64,000 bases of DNA from the NCBI RefSeq assembly GCF_004345365.1, contig NZ_SLVF01000002.1, positions 496,001 to 560,000 of the forward strand. The letters run 5' to 3'. Both the position numbers and the translations under genes were made by a program. Numbering within the stretch: position 1 is the first letter of the stretch; the number at the start of each line of letters is the position of its first letter. The notes below the pieces were generated by a model, which did no database searches, had not been told where the DNA came from, and saw only the letters and a list, made by a program, of their open reading frames with translations. Shown here one piece after another: positions 1 to 10,187 of the stretch. The DNA is from Kribbella sp. VKM Ac-2568. GTDB taxonomy: Bacteria > Actinomycetota > Actinomycetes > Propionibacteriales > Kribbellaceae.

Positions 1-1
1 G

Positions 2-682
2 GTCAAGCCGGGTGACACGATCAGCAAGGTCGCCAAGCGGTACAAGTGCTCCCAAGCCAACCTACTGGCGGCCAACGGGCTGAAGGCGACCGATCACATC
101 TATGCGGGCAAGCCCTTGCAGGTGCCGGTCAAGCTCAAGCCGAAGCCGGTCACGAAGAGGCCGGTGGCCAAGAAGAAGTCAAAGGACAACACCTTCGCGG
201 GCCGCACGTACGCCGACCACGTGGTCGCCGCGGCGAACCGGAACCGGGCCACGCTGAAGAAGCGGAAGCTGCCGACCCGCGGGCAGATGCGGACGCTGAT
301 CATCTCCACCTCGAAGCGGTACGGCGTCGACCCGGAGCTCGCGTTGGCCATCTCGTGGCAGGAGTCCGGCTGGAAGCAGCGGGTGGTCTCCCCCGCCAAT
401 GCCGTCGGAGCGATGCAGGTGATCCCGTCCACCGGCCAGTTCGCGTCCAGCATCGTCGGGCGCAGCCTCGACCTGCTGAAACCGCAGGACAACGTGACCG
501 CCGGGGTCGTGCTGCTCAGCCGGCTGACCGCCGCGGCCAAGCTCGACATCGCCGTGGCCGGCTACTACCAGGGACTCGGCGGGGTCCGCCGTAACGGAAT
601 GTACCCGGACACGAAGCTCTACGTGACGAACGTGCTGCGGCTCAAGGCGCAGCTCGAGAAGGGCTGGAATCCGGCCGCCTGA
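2..682 (+). CDS. LysM + lytic transglycosylase protein (5' partial)
   Basis: The reading frame is open from base 2, so the gene begins upstream of the window. The first ~40 visible residues form a LysM peptidoglycan-binding module (VKPGDTISKVAKRY, then LLAANGL and IYAGKPLQVP). A basic Lys/Pro linker follows, then an SLT-type domain with the catalytic-Glu motif SWQESGWKQ, the conserved AVGAMQVIPST and the late Tyr/Gly motif AGYYQGLGG. The family cleaves glycan strands of peptidoglycan outside the cell. No signal peptide is visible because the N-terminus is missing. It lies about 110 bp upstream of the PASTA kinase on the same strand, an envelope-related context. Confidence 0.93.
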   Translation, partial: VKPGDTISKVAKRYKCSQANLLAANGLKATDHIYAGKPLQVPVKLKPKPVTKRPVAKKKSKDNTFAGRTYADHVVAAANRNRATLKKRKLPTRGQMRTLIISTSKRYGVDPELALAISWQESGWKQRVVSPANAVGAMQVIPSTGQFASSIVGRSLDLLKPQDNVTAGVVLLSRLTAAAKLDIAVAGYYQGLGGVRRNGMYPDTKLYVTNVLRLKAQLEKGWNPAA

Positions 683-793
683 GCGTGTGATGCACCGTGA
701 CCGAGGGTGGTCCCGGCGCGGCGACGAAGCCACCGCCTGACCCCTTATTTACACTCTCAGAGCAGACAGGCTTCGAGAGGCGGCTCACCGCAC

Positions 794-2761
794 GTGACGG
801 ATGACGTAGACACCCAGGTCGGCGACCGCCTTGTCGGGCGAGTGCTCGACGGACGCTACCGCGTGGGTGCGCGCGTCGCCAAGGGCGGCATGGCGACCGT
901 TTACGAGGCGCTGGACATGCGGCTGGACCGCCTCGTCGCGCTCAAGGTGATGCACCTCGGCCTCGGTGACGACGCCGAGTTCGGCCGCCGGTTCGTGGCC
1001 GAGGCCCGGGCGGCCGCGCGGCTGTCGCACCCGAACGTCGTCGCCGTGTTCGACCAGGGTGACGACAACGGGACGCTGTTCCTCGCGATGGAGTACGTGC
1101 CCGGTCGCACCCTGCGTGACGTCATCCGCCAGCAGGCTCCGCTGTCGCCCGCCCGGGCGCTGGCCCTGCTCGCGCCGGTGTTGTCGGCGCTGTCGGCCGC
1201 GCACGACGCGGGCATCGTGCACCGCGACATCAAGCCGGAGAACGTGCTGATCTCGAACGACGGCACCGTGAAGGTCGCCGACTTCGGGCTCGCCCGGGCC
1301 GTCACCACGACCGGCAACACGGCCACCCAGGGACTCCTGATGGGCACGGTGTCCTACCTGGCGCCCGAGCTCGTCACGGACGGCAGCGCGGACGCCCGCT
1401 CCGACGTGTACTCGGCCGGCATCCTGCTCTACGAGCTCCTCACCGGCAGCAAGCCGCACACCGGCGACACCCCGATCCAGGTCGCGTACGCGCACGTCCA
1501 CGCCGATGTGCCGCCGCCCTCGCAGCTCTGCCCGGGCATCCCGCCGTACGTCGACGCGCTGGTGCAGCGGGCTACCGCACGGGACCGGGATCTGCGGCCG
1601 GCGGACGCCCGGGTGTTCAGCCGCCAGGTGCACCGGGTCCGCAGCGCGCTCGAGGAAGGGCTGCCGGACGACCCGGAGCTCACCGGCGACCTGACCGTGC
1701 CGATCCAGCAGATGCGCCAGGACAACGGGTACGACGACGGCTACTCCCGCGACAACGGGTACTTCGATCCACCGCGCAACGACACCATCGTCGTACCGTT
1801 CGAGCCGCCCCAGCAGCCACAGCCGGCGACGCGGCTGAACCAGGGGCCGCCGCAGCGACCGCAGCCGCAGCGACGGCGGAAGGGCCGCGGGCTGATCGCG
1901 CTGATCGCCGTGCTGGCGCTCGCAATCGGCGTCGGCTCGGCCGCCTGGTACTACGGCGTCCACCGCTACACGTCTACCCCTGAACTGCTGAGGCTGACCG
2001 CCACGCAGGCGAACGCCAAGGCGGCCGAGGTCGGGCTGACCACGACCCTGTCGAACCAGGACTTCTCGGAGGACGTGCCGAGGGGCCAGGTGATGGGCAC
2101 CGACCCGGAGCCAGGAGCCAGGATCCGCAAGGAAGGCGAGATCGGGCTCACCGTCTCCAAGGGCCCCGAGCGGTACCGCGTGCCGCAGCTCGCGGGGCTC
2201 GACCAGGAGGCGGCCAAGCGTGCGCTCGGGTCGATCAAGCTCGTCACCGGGCAGATCACCGAGAACTACAACGAGACCGTGCCGGCCGGGCGGGTGGTCA
2301 CCTTCACGCCGAAGTTCGACACGGTGGTGAAGCCCGGTGCCGCGGTCAACCTCTGGGTCAGCCTGGGCAAGCGGCCGATCGACGTGCCGAACACGGTCGG
2401 CAATCAGGCCAAGGAAGCCAGCCGGGCGCTGAGGAAGGCCGGGTTCGTGGTGGTCCGCACGGATCAGACCGACGAGAAGATCCCCGAGGGCCAGGTGATC
2501 AGCCAGACCCCGAGCAGCGGCACGTTGTTCGCCAGGGACAAGGTGCGGCTGGTCGTCTCGAAGGGCCCGGCGGAGCGCGAGGTACCGAACGTGCGGAGCA
2601 AGGGGCTCGCGGAGGCGCAGAAGATCCTCACCGAGGCGGGGTTCCAGGTGAAGGTCGAGCAGGCGCCGTACCATCTAGGGCTGAACCTGGTGGCCGGTCA
2701 GAACCCGGGCGCGGGCAAGAAGGCGAAGCCCGGCAGCACGGTGATCGTCACCATCGTCTGA
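794..2761 (+). CDS. PASTA-domain Ser/Thr protein kinase (PknB/PknL type)
   Basis: A transmembrane Hanks-type kinase that senses muropeptides or lipid II through its outer PASTA domains. I see a glycine loop (AKGGMATVYEA, about residue 30), catalytic HRDIKPEN (about 143), DFG (about 163) and YLAPEL. A Pro/Gln-rich juxtamembrane linker leads to one membrane span (about 366-388), then four PASTA repeats to the C-terminus. The frame is open back to 707, but upstream sequence does not look coding. The GTG at 794 has a GAGAGG box upstream and puts the kinase domain close to the N-terminus. The same kinase type lies near class II DAHP synthase in M. tuberculosis (pknL/aroG), as here. Confidence 0.96.
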   Translation: MTDDVDTQVGDRLVGRVLDGRYRVGARVAKGGMATVYEALDMRLDRLVALKVMHLGLGDDAEFGRRFVAEARAAARLSHPNVVAVFDQGDDNGTLFLAMEYVPGRTLRDVIRQQAPLSPARALALLAPVLSALSAAHDAGIVHRDIKPENVLISNDGTVKVADFGLARAVTTTGNTATQGLLMGTVSYLAPELVTDGSADARSDVYSAGILLYELLTGSKPHTGDTPIQVAYAHVHADVPPPSQLCPGIPPYVDALVQRATARDRDLRPADARVFSRQVHRVRSALEEGLPDDPELTGDLTVPIQQMRQDNGYDDGYSRDNGYFDPPRNDTIVVPFEPPQQPQPATRLNQGPPQRPQPQRRRKGRGLIALIAVLALAIGVGSAAWYYGVHRYTSTPELLRLTATQANAKAAEVGLTTTLSNQDFSEDVPRGQVMGTDPEPGARIRKEGEIGLTVSKGPERYRVPQLAGLDQEAAKRALGSIKLVTGQITENYNETVPAGRVVTFTPKFDTVVKPGAAVNLWVSLGKRPIDVPNTVGNQAKEASRALRKAGFVVVRTDQTDEKIPEGQVISQTPSSGTLFARDKVRLVVSKGPAEREVPNVRSKGLAEAQKILTEAGFQVKVEQAPYHLGLNLVAGQNPGAGKKAKPGSTVIVTIV

Positions 2762-2842
2762 TCCGACCTCCTGATCGGGCTCCCGGTGTCTACCGGCCGG
2801 AGGACTTCGGGCCTAGGCTGAACGACCTGGAGGTGATCGGAG

Positions 2843-3031
2843 ATGCATGCCGAGATCGGTGACCGCTTGCACGTCCGGGGCCGGAAGGTCGGCGACCACG
2901 ACCGGCTCGGCGAGGTACTCGAAGTCCGCGGCGAGAACGGCGCCCCGCCCTACCTGATCCGGTTCGAGGACGGCCATGAATCGCTGGTGTTCCCGGGCCC
3001 CGACTGTGTGGTGGAGCACCAGACGACCTGA
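2843..3031 (+). CDS. DUF1918 small protein
   Basis: A 62-residue protein with the DUF1918 signature: GDRLHVRGRKVGDHDR, then GEVLEVRGENGAPPYLIRF and DGHESLVFPGPD. The fold is a small SH3-like beta barrel and the molecular function is unknown. The ATG has a good GGAGGTGAT ribosome binding site 8-10 bases upstream. It sits alone between the kinase and a transporter. Length and full-length motif agreement make this a secure small gene. Confidence 0.93.
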   Translation: MHAEIGDRLHVRGRKVGDHDRLGEVLEVRGENGAPPYLIRFEDGHESLVFPGPDCVVEHQTT

Positions 3032-3060
3032 TCCTGTCAGGTGTCTGAGAAGCTTTGCGG

Positions 3061-3942
3061 GTGACTCACCCCCGCATCGCCGTACTGGCCCTGCTCGCGG
3101 TGGCCGCGGCTTGGGGTTCGACGTTCTTCCTGACCAAGGATCTGCTCACGCGGATGGACGTCGCCGACTACCTGGCGCTGCGGTTCGCGATCGCGTCGAT
3201 CGCCCTGATCGTCATCCATCCGCCCGCGATCTCCCGGCTGAGCCGGTTGGATCGCGGCCGGGGCGTCGCCCTCGGCGTCACCTACGGCATCGCGCAACTG
3301 GTCCAGACCGAGGGCCTGCGGCACACCTCGGCCAGCGTCTCCGGCTTCGTCACCGGCATGTACGTCGTGTTCACCCCGCTCCTGGCAGCGGTGATTCTGA
3401 GGCACAGGATCGGACGCTGGGCCTGGGTGGCGGTGGCCCTCGCGACGGTAGGCCTGGGCGTCTTGTCCTTGAACGGCTTCAGCATGGGCACGGGTGAGCT
3501 CCTCACCCTCGCCTCCGCGGGTCTCTACGCGCTGCACATCATCGGTCTCGGTGCCTGGTCGACTCCCTCGAACGCCTTCGGCCTGTCCGCCCTGCAGATG
3601 GTGGTGATCACGGTCGTCTGTGCGATCGGCGCGCTCCCGGGCGGCTTCACCCTGCCCAGCGGTGGTGGCGACTGGCTCCGGGTGATCTACATGGCGCTGA
3701 TCGCCGGAGCACTCGCGCTGATCGTGCAGACCTGGGCCCAGGCGCACCTGACCCCGACCCGGGCCGCGATCGCGATGACGATGGAACCCGTCTTCGCCTC
3801 CGGGTTCGCCGTACTGTTCGGATCGGAGAGTGTGACCGCGAGGATGCTGATCGGCGGCGCACTGGTGATGTCGGCGATGTACCTGGTCGAACTGGCCCCA
3901 CGCCGCAAGATCGAGGCCGAGGTCCAGCACCTCGTCCAGTAG
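3061..3942 (+). CDS. EamA/DMT-family transporter
   Basis: A 293-residue integral membrane protein of two EamA halves, about ten hydrophobic spans. The first half opens with AAAWGSTFFLTKDLL, typical of RhaT/EamA exporters; the second half has LIVQTWAQAHLTPTRAA and the MEPVFA motif. Family members export amino acids or metabolites, but the substrate cannot be read from sequence. GTG at 3061 is preferred over TTG at 3055 because GAGAAG lies 8 bases upstream. The next gene starts 16 bp downstream, so the two may be cotranscribed. Confidence 0.9.
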   Translation: MTHPRIAVLALLAVAAAWGSTFFLTKDLLTRMDVADYLALRFAIASIALIVIHPPAISRLSRLDRGRGVALGVTYGIAQLVQTEGLRHTSASVSGFVTGMYVVFTPLLAAVILRHRIGRWAWVAVALATVGLGVLSLNGFSMGTGELLTLASAGLYALHIIGLGAWSTPSNAFGLSALQMVVITVVCAIGALPGGFTLPSGGGDWLRVIYMALIAGALALIVQTWAQAHLTPTRAAIAMTMEPVFASGFAVLFGSESVTARMLIGGALVMSAMYLVELAPRRKIEAEVQHLVQ

Positions 3943-3958
3943 CAGGAGAGGGCCGGAC

Positions 3959-5161
3959 ATGCGGGACGACAGCGCACGGCGGGTGAAGTGGTTCCCGCGC
4001 GCCGTGATCGCCGTCCTGCTCGCCTTCCTGGCGGTCGGCACGCTCTCGAACCTCGAGCGCAACCCGCAACCGCAGCTCGTCGCCGAAGGCGTCCCCGGGC
4101 GTCAGATGCCGGCCACCGGTGTGCCGTACGACCTGGTGCGGCATGCGCTGGCTGATCTGGACGCGCTGACTCTGCCGGACGGCGCGACCCTGGCCGGCTG
4201 GGACGGACCCTGGCGGTACGTCTGGCCGCGGGACGCGTCGTTCGTCGCCGCCGCCCGCTGCTCGGTCAAGCAGTACTCCGAGGCCGGCCGGGTGCTGGGA
4301 TTCCTCGACCGGATCAGGCCGACCGCCGGCCGGTGGGGCGCCCGGTACTCCGCACCGGAGGGCGGCGAGCTCCAGGACGGGCGGGAACCCCAGCTCGACG
4401 GATCCGGATGGGTGCTCTGGGCAACGTGGTTCTGTGCCGACGGGCTGGATCTGACGAAGTACTGGCCGATGGTGAAGGAGTCCGGCGACCAGATCGTCGC
4501 CGAGCTCGGTCCGGACGACCTGCCGGCGGCATCGCCGGACTACTGGGAGCGGCCCGAGTCCAAGGTGACCTTGGGCACCATCGCTCCCCTGCTGACCGGC
4601 CTTCGCTCCGGCGTGGCGATCGCCGGCAAGCTGGGCCACCCGAACGAGGTCAGCATCTGGCAGAACGCGCTGGACAGGTTGTCAGCGGCGACCGATCGGC
4701 GCTTCGGGCCGGACTACCCGCGGACTCCGGCCGAGGCCGTGAGCTTCGTCGAGCCCGGCGTCGAGCCGATCGGCCTCGAAGGTGGAGCAGACGCGATCGT
4801 GACCGTCCTCGGCCCACCGTTCGCGCCGCCACGTGAATCGGTGACGGCGGCGATCGAGCACGCTCATCGGGTGCTGACCCAGCCCAACGGCGGTGTCACC
4901 CCGGGCGAGCAGTGGCGCACGGACGGCGTGGCCTGGACGCCCCAGACTGCGCTGTTCGCGTTGAGCGCGGCGGCCCGGGGCGACCGCAGTACCGCGCAAG
5001 CGTTGCTTGCCTGGCTGGACGAGCACCGGACTCCCATCGGAGCCCTGCCGGAGAAGGTGAACCGCGACCTCTCACCCGCCGGCGAGGCCCCGCTGGCTTG
5101 GACCACCTCGCTGGTGATCCTCACCGCCTCCGCTTTGAACCACCCGCTGCCCATCCCTTAG
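3959..5161 (+). CDS. GH15-like (glucoamylase-type) membrane-anchored protein
   Basis: 400 residues: a basic N-terminus and one hydrophobic segment (about residues 13-30, AVIAVLLAFLAVG) acting as an uncleaved anchor or signal, then a single (alpha/alpha)6-barrel-like domain. The motifs YVWPRDASFVAAAR, GSGWVLWATW and GLEGGADAIV resemble bacterial GH15 glucoamylases and trehalases. It is shorter than full GH15 enzymes (about 600 residues) because the N-terminal beta domain is absent. It may act on an alpha-glucan or glycoside outside the membrane; the substrate is unknown. An AGGAGAG site precedes the ATG. It converges on the GH172 gene with a 4-bp gap. Confidence 0.82.
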   Translation: MRDDSARRVKWFPRAVIAVLLAFLAVGTLSNLERNPQPQLVAEGVPGRQMPATGVPYDLVRHALADLDALTLPDGATLAGWDGPWRYVWPRDASFVAAARCSVKQYSEAGRVLGFLDRIRPTAGRWGARYSAPEGGELQDGREPQLDGSGWVLWATWFCADGLDLTKYWPMVKESGDQIVAELGPDDLPAASPDYWERPESKVTLGTIAPLLTGLRSGVAIAGKLGHPNEVSIWQNALDRLSAATDRRFGPDYPRTPAEAVSFVEPGVEPIGLEGGADAIVTVLGPPFAPPRESVTAAIEHAHRVLTQPNGGVTPGEQWRTDGVAWTPQTALFALSAAARGDRSTAQALLAWLDEHRTPIGALPEKVNRDLSPAGEAPLAWTTSLVILTASALNHPLPIP

Positions 5162-5165
5162 CGAA

Positions 5166-6239
<1,074 letters not shown>

Positions 6240-6346
6240 GCGGGAGAGCCTAGGTTCCACGACGGCCGGATTGGTGGATTGGAAATCGATTTCTCACCTG
6301 GTGGTCAAACTCGCAGGCTGCAATTCCGACGCAAGGAGTAAAGCGG

Positions 6347-6874
6347 CTAGCAGGAGCGGATCTTGGCCTGGGTGCCGTTGCTGAAGGAGAGGCAGGCCCA
6401 CGGGCGGCCCTGGTCCTTCTTCGGGCGGACGATCAGCGGATAGGCGGCGGCGCCACGGACCTCGGGCGTCCGCTCGGTCTTGAGCGAGCCGACCGCGCCG
6501 CCCCGCGCCTCGGCCGCGGCCCGCACATCCTCCACCGACACCACGCTCCGGGCGTCCTTGGTCGCCGCGGCGGTCGCGTCATCGGCGACCAACAGCGCGA
6601 AGTCGATCTCCGGCGGGCTCGACCAGGTCGTCGACGTCACCGGGAACACCAGGCCGAACATCAGCACGCCGACGAACCCGATGATCGGCCGGGCCTTCCG
6701 CCCACTTCGGTCAGCTAGCACCGCGACGCAGCCCAACGCCAGCAGCAAGGTGATCCCTCGCAGGACCCAGTGCCGGTCAAGTCGGCTGTCGACTGCGAGT
6801 GCGGCGGCGATCGCGATCACCACGCAGGCCACGCCCGCGATGCCCGCGCGGAGGCCGGGCGACACAGATTTCAT
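6347..6874 (-). CDS. Small membrane protein of unknown function
   Basis: 175 residues. Three hydrophobic segments lie in the first half (AGIAGVACVVIAIAAALAV; VLRGITLLLALGCVAVLA; IIGFVGVLMFGLVFPV), followed by an Ala-rich outer or cytoplasmic domain that ends WACLSFSNGTQAKIRSC. I recognise no family. The ATG at 6874 has AAGG about 8 bases upstream; the longer frame to 6949 adds an Arg-rich stretch unlike a real N-terminus. It is divergent from the Tat amidohydrolase gene. Confidence 0.65.
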   Translation of the reverse strand: MKSVSPGLRAGIAGVACVVIAIAAALAVDSRLDRHWVLRGITLLLALGCVAVLADRSGRKARPIIGFVGVLMFGLVFPVTSTTWSSPPEIDFALLVADDATAAATKDARSVVSVEDVRAAAEARGGAVGSLKTERTPEVRGAAAYPLIVRPKKDQGRPWACLSFSNGTQAKIRSC

Positions 6875-7011
6875 GGCGCTGACCTTAGAGCGCGGCCGTT
6901 CGTCGCAGCGAACCAGCCGTTCGCCGACCAACCGACGCGACAGTCTCAACAGGCCTCGACGCTACTGGCAGATTCGGCTCCGTCCCACCGCCCCTAGGGA
7001 TTGGATCCACT

Positions 7012-10000
7012 GTGAACCACCACGACGACATCGAGCGCCCCAATTCGTGGAGCGTTTCCCGACGCCGCGCCCTCCAACTCACCGGCGGCCTGGCCGCCGC
7101 CGGAACCCTGCCCGTCACCTCAGCCACCGCCGGCCCTCGCAGTACCGAAGCCAGTACTGAAGCCGGTACTGCGAACGCCGCGCAGGCCACCTTGACCGAG
7201 GGGACCAACCTCATGGTCGCCGTCTCCCCGGACGGCAAGTGGCTCGCCTTCGACCTGGTGACCGCGATCTGGGTGACGCCCGCCGCGGGCGGCTCGTCCA
7301 AGCGCCTCACCGACGATCTGCAGGACGCCACCCGGCCGCGATGGTCGCCGGACGGACAGCAGCTCGTGTTCCAGTCCTACCGCGACGGCAACTTCCACCT
7401 CTGGTCGATCCACCCGGACGGCACCGGGCTGCGCCAGCTGACCACCGGGCGCTACGACCACCGCGAGCCGCACTTCACGCCGGACGGACGATCCCTGGTC
7501 TTCTCCTCGGATCGCGGCGGCAACGGCAGCTACGGGATCCACCGGCTGGACCTCGGCACCGGCGCGATCGTCGCACTCACTGACGACCCGACCGAGGAGG
7601 CGGAGCCGGCAGTGTCCCCAGACGGCAGGAAGATCGCGTTCACCACCGACACCACCGCGATCATCGAGCTCGACCTGACCACCGGCCAGCGGCGTACCGC
7701 GGTTGCGGCCAAGGCTGGGACCACCGTCTTCGGACCGGCCTACTCCCCCAGCGGTCAACTGGCCTACGTCCGGCTCGGCGGTCCGACTGTCGATCTGGTG
7801 ATCGGCGGCACCGCGGTGACCAGCGGCAAGGATGTCTTCGCCGTGCCGCCTTCGTGGTCCTCGGCCGAGGAGATCTTCTACACCGCGGACGGCAAGGTGC
7901 TGAAACATCACGTCGGCGGCGCACACACCGTCGTCGCGTTCACCGCCGTAGTACCAGTGACTTCGCGACGACCGCGGCCGAAGCCGCGGGATCTCGACTC
8001 GACGAAGCGCCGCCCGGTGTACGGCATCGCGAGTCCGACGGTCTCGCCGGACGGCCGGTGGCTCGCGTTCCGCGCGCTCAACGCGCTGTGGCTCGCGGCA
8101 ACGAGTGGACGGGGGCAACCACGCAAGCTCGTTGCCGACGGCTACTTCAACTCGGATCCGGACTTCTCGCCGGACGGCAAGAAGTTGCTCTACGCAAGCG
8201 ATAGGGACGGTACCGCCGACCTGTGGCTGCACGACCGCGCCACCGGCGCCGATACCAAGCTCTCCTCGTTGCCCGGGGCACAGACCGCGCCGCGGTTCTC
8301 ACCGGACGGCCGGCAGGTCGCGTACCAGGACCAGGACGGCATCGCCTGGGTGCTCGACCTCGGCTCGGGTGAGGTCCGCCAACTCACCCCGACGCTGTTC
8401 CAGCCGGGCCGGGTGAGCTGGTCGGCCGACGGCCGCACGATCGTGCTCGCCGCGGTGAAGCCGTTCTCGAAGCGCTTCCGCGAAGGCACCAGCCAACTGC
8501 TGTATGTCGACGTCGCGAGCACCGCCTTCGAGTACGTCGAGCCGATGCCGTTCAGGTCGCTGGCCACCCGGGGCGACGACGGGCCTGTGTTCTCCCCCGA
8601 CGGCAAGTGGCTCGCCTTCGTCGTCGAAAGCCTCCTGTACGTCGCTCCGGTGGATCGGCGCGGCCGGTTCACCGGGAAGCCCAGGGCGGTCACGTCCGAG
8701 GTGACGGACTCGCCGGTCTGGCAAGACGAACGGACGCTGCTCTACCTGCACAACGGGCAGGTGCGCCGTATCGACCTGCACGGAGCACGGCCGAAGACCG
8801 TGAAGGTCGACCTGCAGTGGCAGCGGGCGTCGGTGAACCAGCACGTGACCATTCACGCCGGAGCACTCTGGGATGGACGGGCGAAGGACCTGCGCGAGGA
8901 CGTCGACGTCGTACTCGATGGAGGCAGGATCGCGGCGGTCCGGCCGCACAGCGGCAAGGCGGACATCGATGCGTCCGGGCTGACGGTGATGCCCGGGCTG
9001 ATCGACGCGCACAACCACTGGCACCTGCGGGGCCGCGCGTGGGGTGCCCGACAGGGCAACCTCTGGCTGTCCTACGGGATCACGAGTACGCGCTCTCCCG
9101 GCGATCCCGTCTACCAGATGCAGGAGACGCGGGAAGCGCTCTCGCACGGGTCTCTGCTCGGCCCGCGGTACTTCGCCACCGGCGAGGCGATCGACGGGTC
9201 GCGGGTCTACTACAACTTCATGCGGCCGACGCTGTCCCTCGAGCAACTCGCGCTCGAGCTCGACCGGGTCGAAGGGCTCGCCTACGACCTGGTGAAGACC
9301 TACGTCCGGCTGCCGATCGAGTACCAGCGCCGGGCGATCGCGGCGGTGCATCGCCTCGGCCTGCAGTTGTCGTCGCACTACCTCTACCCGGCCGAGCATC
9401 TCGGCATGGATGGCATGGAGCACACCGGCGCCACCAACCGCCTCGGCTACTCGCACACCGTCAGCAGACTCGGCCGGGCCTATGCCGACGTGATCACGCT
9501 CTTCACGAAGGCCGGACTGTCCGTCACGCCCACGCTGTTCACCTCGACGATGGTGCACGTGGACGACCCGTCCCTGCTCAACGACCCGCGGACCACGACG
9601 CTCTACCCGTCGTGGGAGTACACCGCCCTCAAGACGGAGGTGGACACGGCCGCGGGACCGGCCGGCGCGACCACCCGAACCCAACTCGCGGGCAACGTCG
9701 ACATGGTGCTGCGGATCCACCGAGGTGGTGGGCTGGTGATCGCCGGCACGGACGCCCCCTTGGACAACGTCGCCGTCTCGCTGCACGCCAACCTCCGCGC
9801 GATGGTGGGTGGCGGCTTCACCCCGTACGAAGCGCTCACCACGGCTACTCGCAATCCGGCGAAGTGGCTGAACGTCGAGGACCAACTCGGCGTCGTCCGG
9901 CCCGGGGCGCAGGCGGATCTGTCGTTCGTGCGGGGCAACCCGCTGGCGGACATCCGCAACGCGGCCGCGGTACAGCAGGTGATGGTCGCCGGCAGACTCC

Positions 10001-10170
10001 ACACCGTCGAAGAGCTCCTTGCCCCGTTCGCCGGAAAGACCACGTCCGCTCCCGCGGTCCTGGCCGCGAAAGCACCCGTTCCACTCACTCGCGACCAAGC
10101 ACACGCACACGATTCGGAGTACTGGTGGCACGAGCCGGAGTGGCTGCACCGACTCTGCTGTGAGGGGTGA
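7012..10170 (+). CDS. Tat-exported TolB-propeller / amidohydrolase fusion protein
   Basis: 1052 residues. The N-terminus is a twin-arginine signal (SVSRRRALQLTGGLAAAGTL). Residues ~55-600 hold repeated WD40-like/TolB units (SPDGKWLAF, SPDGQQLVF, TPDGRSLVFSSDRGG and others), forming a beta-propeller. From ~620 an amidohydrolase domain begins with VMPGLIDAHNHWH (HxH metal ligands), later LSSHYL, and AGTDAPLD with the conserved Asp. Homologues are metal-dependent imidase or prolidase-like hydrolases, and the propeller may gate the substrate. It is expected to be secreted folded. The GTG start fits the Tat motif, and the gene ends 17 bp before the acetyltransferase start. Confidence 0.93.
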   Translation: MNHHDDIERPNSWSVSRRRALQLTGGLAAAGTLPVTSATAGPRSTEASTEAGTANAAQATLTEGTNLMVAVSPDGKWLAFDLVTAIWVTPAAGGSSKRLTDDLQDATRPRWSPDGQQLVFQSYRDGNFHLWSIHPDGTGLRQLTTGRYDHREPHFTPDGRSLVFSSDRGGNGSYGIHRLDLGTGAIVALTDDPTEEAEPAVSPDGRKIAFTTDTTAIIELDLTTGQRRTAVAAKAGTTVFGPAYSPSGQLAYVRLGGPTVDLVIGGTAVTSGKDVFAVPPSWSSAEEIFYTADGKVLKHHVGGAHTVVAFTAVVPVTSRRPRPKPRDLDSTKRRPVYGIASPTVSPDGRWLAFRALNALWLAATSGRGQPRKLVADGYFNSDPDFSPDGKKLLYASDRDGTADLWLHDRATGADTKLSSLPGAQTAPRFSPDGRQVAYQDQDGIAWVLDLGSGEVRQLTPTLFQPGRVSWSADGRTIVLAAVKPFSKRFREGTSQLLYVDVASTAFEYVEPMPFRSLATRGDDGPVFSPDGKWLAFVVESLLYVAPVDRRGRFTGKPRAVTSEVTDSPVWQDERTLLYLHNGQVRRIDLHGARPKTVKVDLQWQRASVNQHVTIHAGALWDGRAKDLREDVDVVLDGGRIAAVRPHSGKADIDASGLTVMPGLIDAHNHWHLRGRAWGARQGNLWLSYGITSTRSPGDPVYQMQETREALSHGSLLGPRYFATGEAIDGSRVYYNFMRPTLSLEQLALELDRVEGLAYDLVKTYVRLPIEYQRRAIAAVHRLGLQLSSHYLYPAEHLGMDGMEHTGATNRLGYSHTVSRLGRAYADVITLFTKAGLSVTPTLFTSTMVHVDDPSLLNDPRTTTLYPSWEYTALKTEVDTAAGPAGATTRTQLAGNVDMVLRIHRGGGLVIAGTDAPLDNVAVSLHANLRAMVGGGFTPYEALTTATRNPAKWLNVEDQLGVVRPGAQADLSFVRGNPLADIRNAAAVQQVMVAGRLHTVEELLAPFAGKTTSAPAVLAAKAPVPLTRDQAHAHDSEYWWHEPEWLHRLCCEG

Positions 10171-10187
10171 CCGCTAGGGTCGAGAGA

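Noticed and set aside
785-2674. Long antisense open frame opposite the PASTA kinase
   Set aside because: Arg/His/Pro/Gly-rich with no motifs; a high-GC shadow of the kinase gene. The same applies to 8299-10149 (-), 17479-19020 (+), 30679-32199 (-) and 21175-23007 (-).
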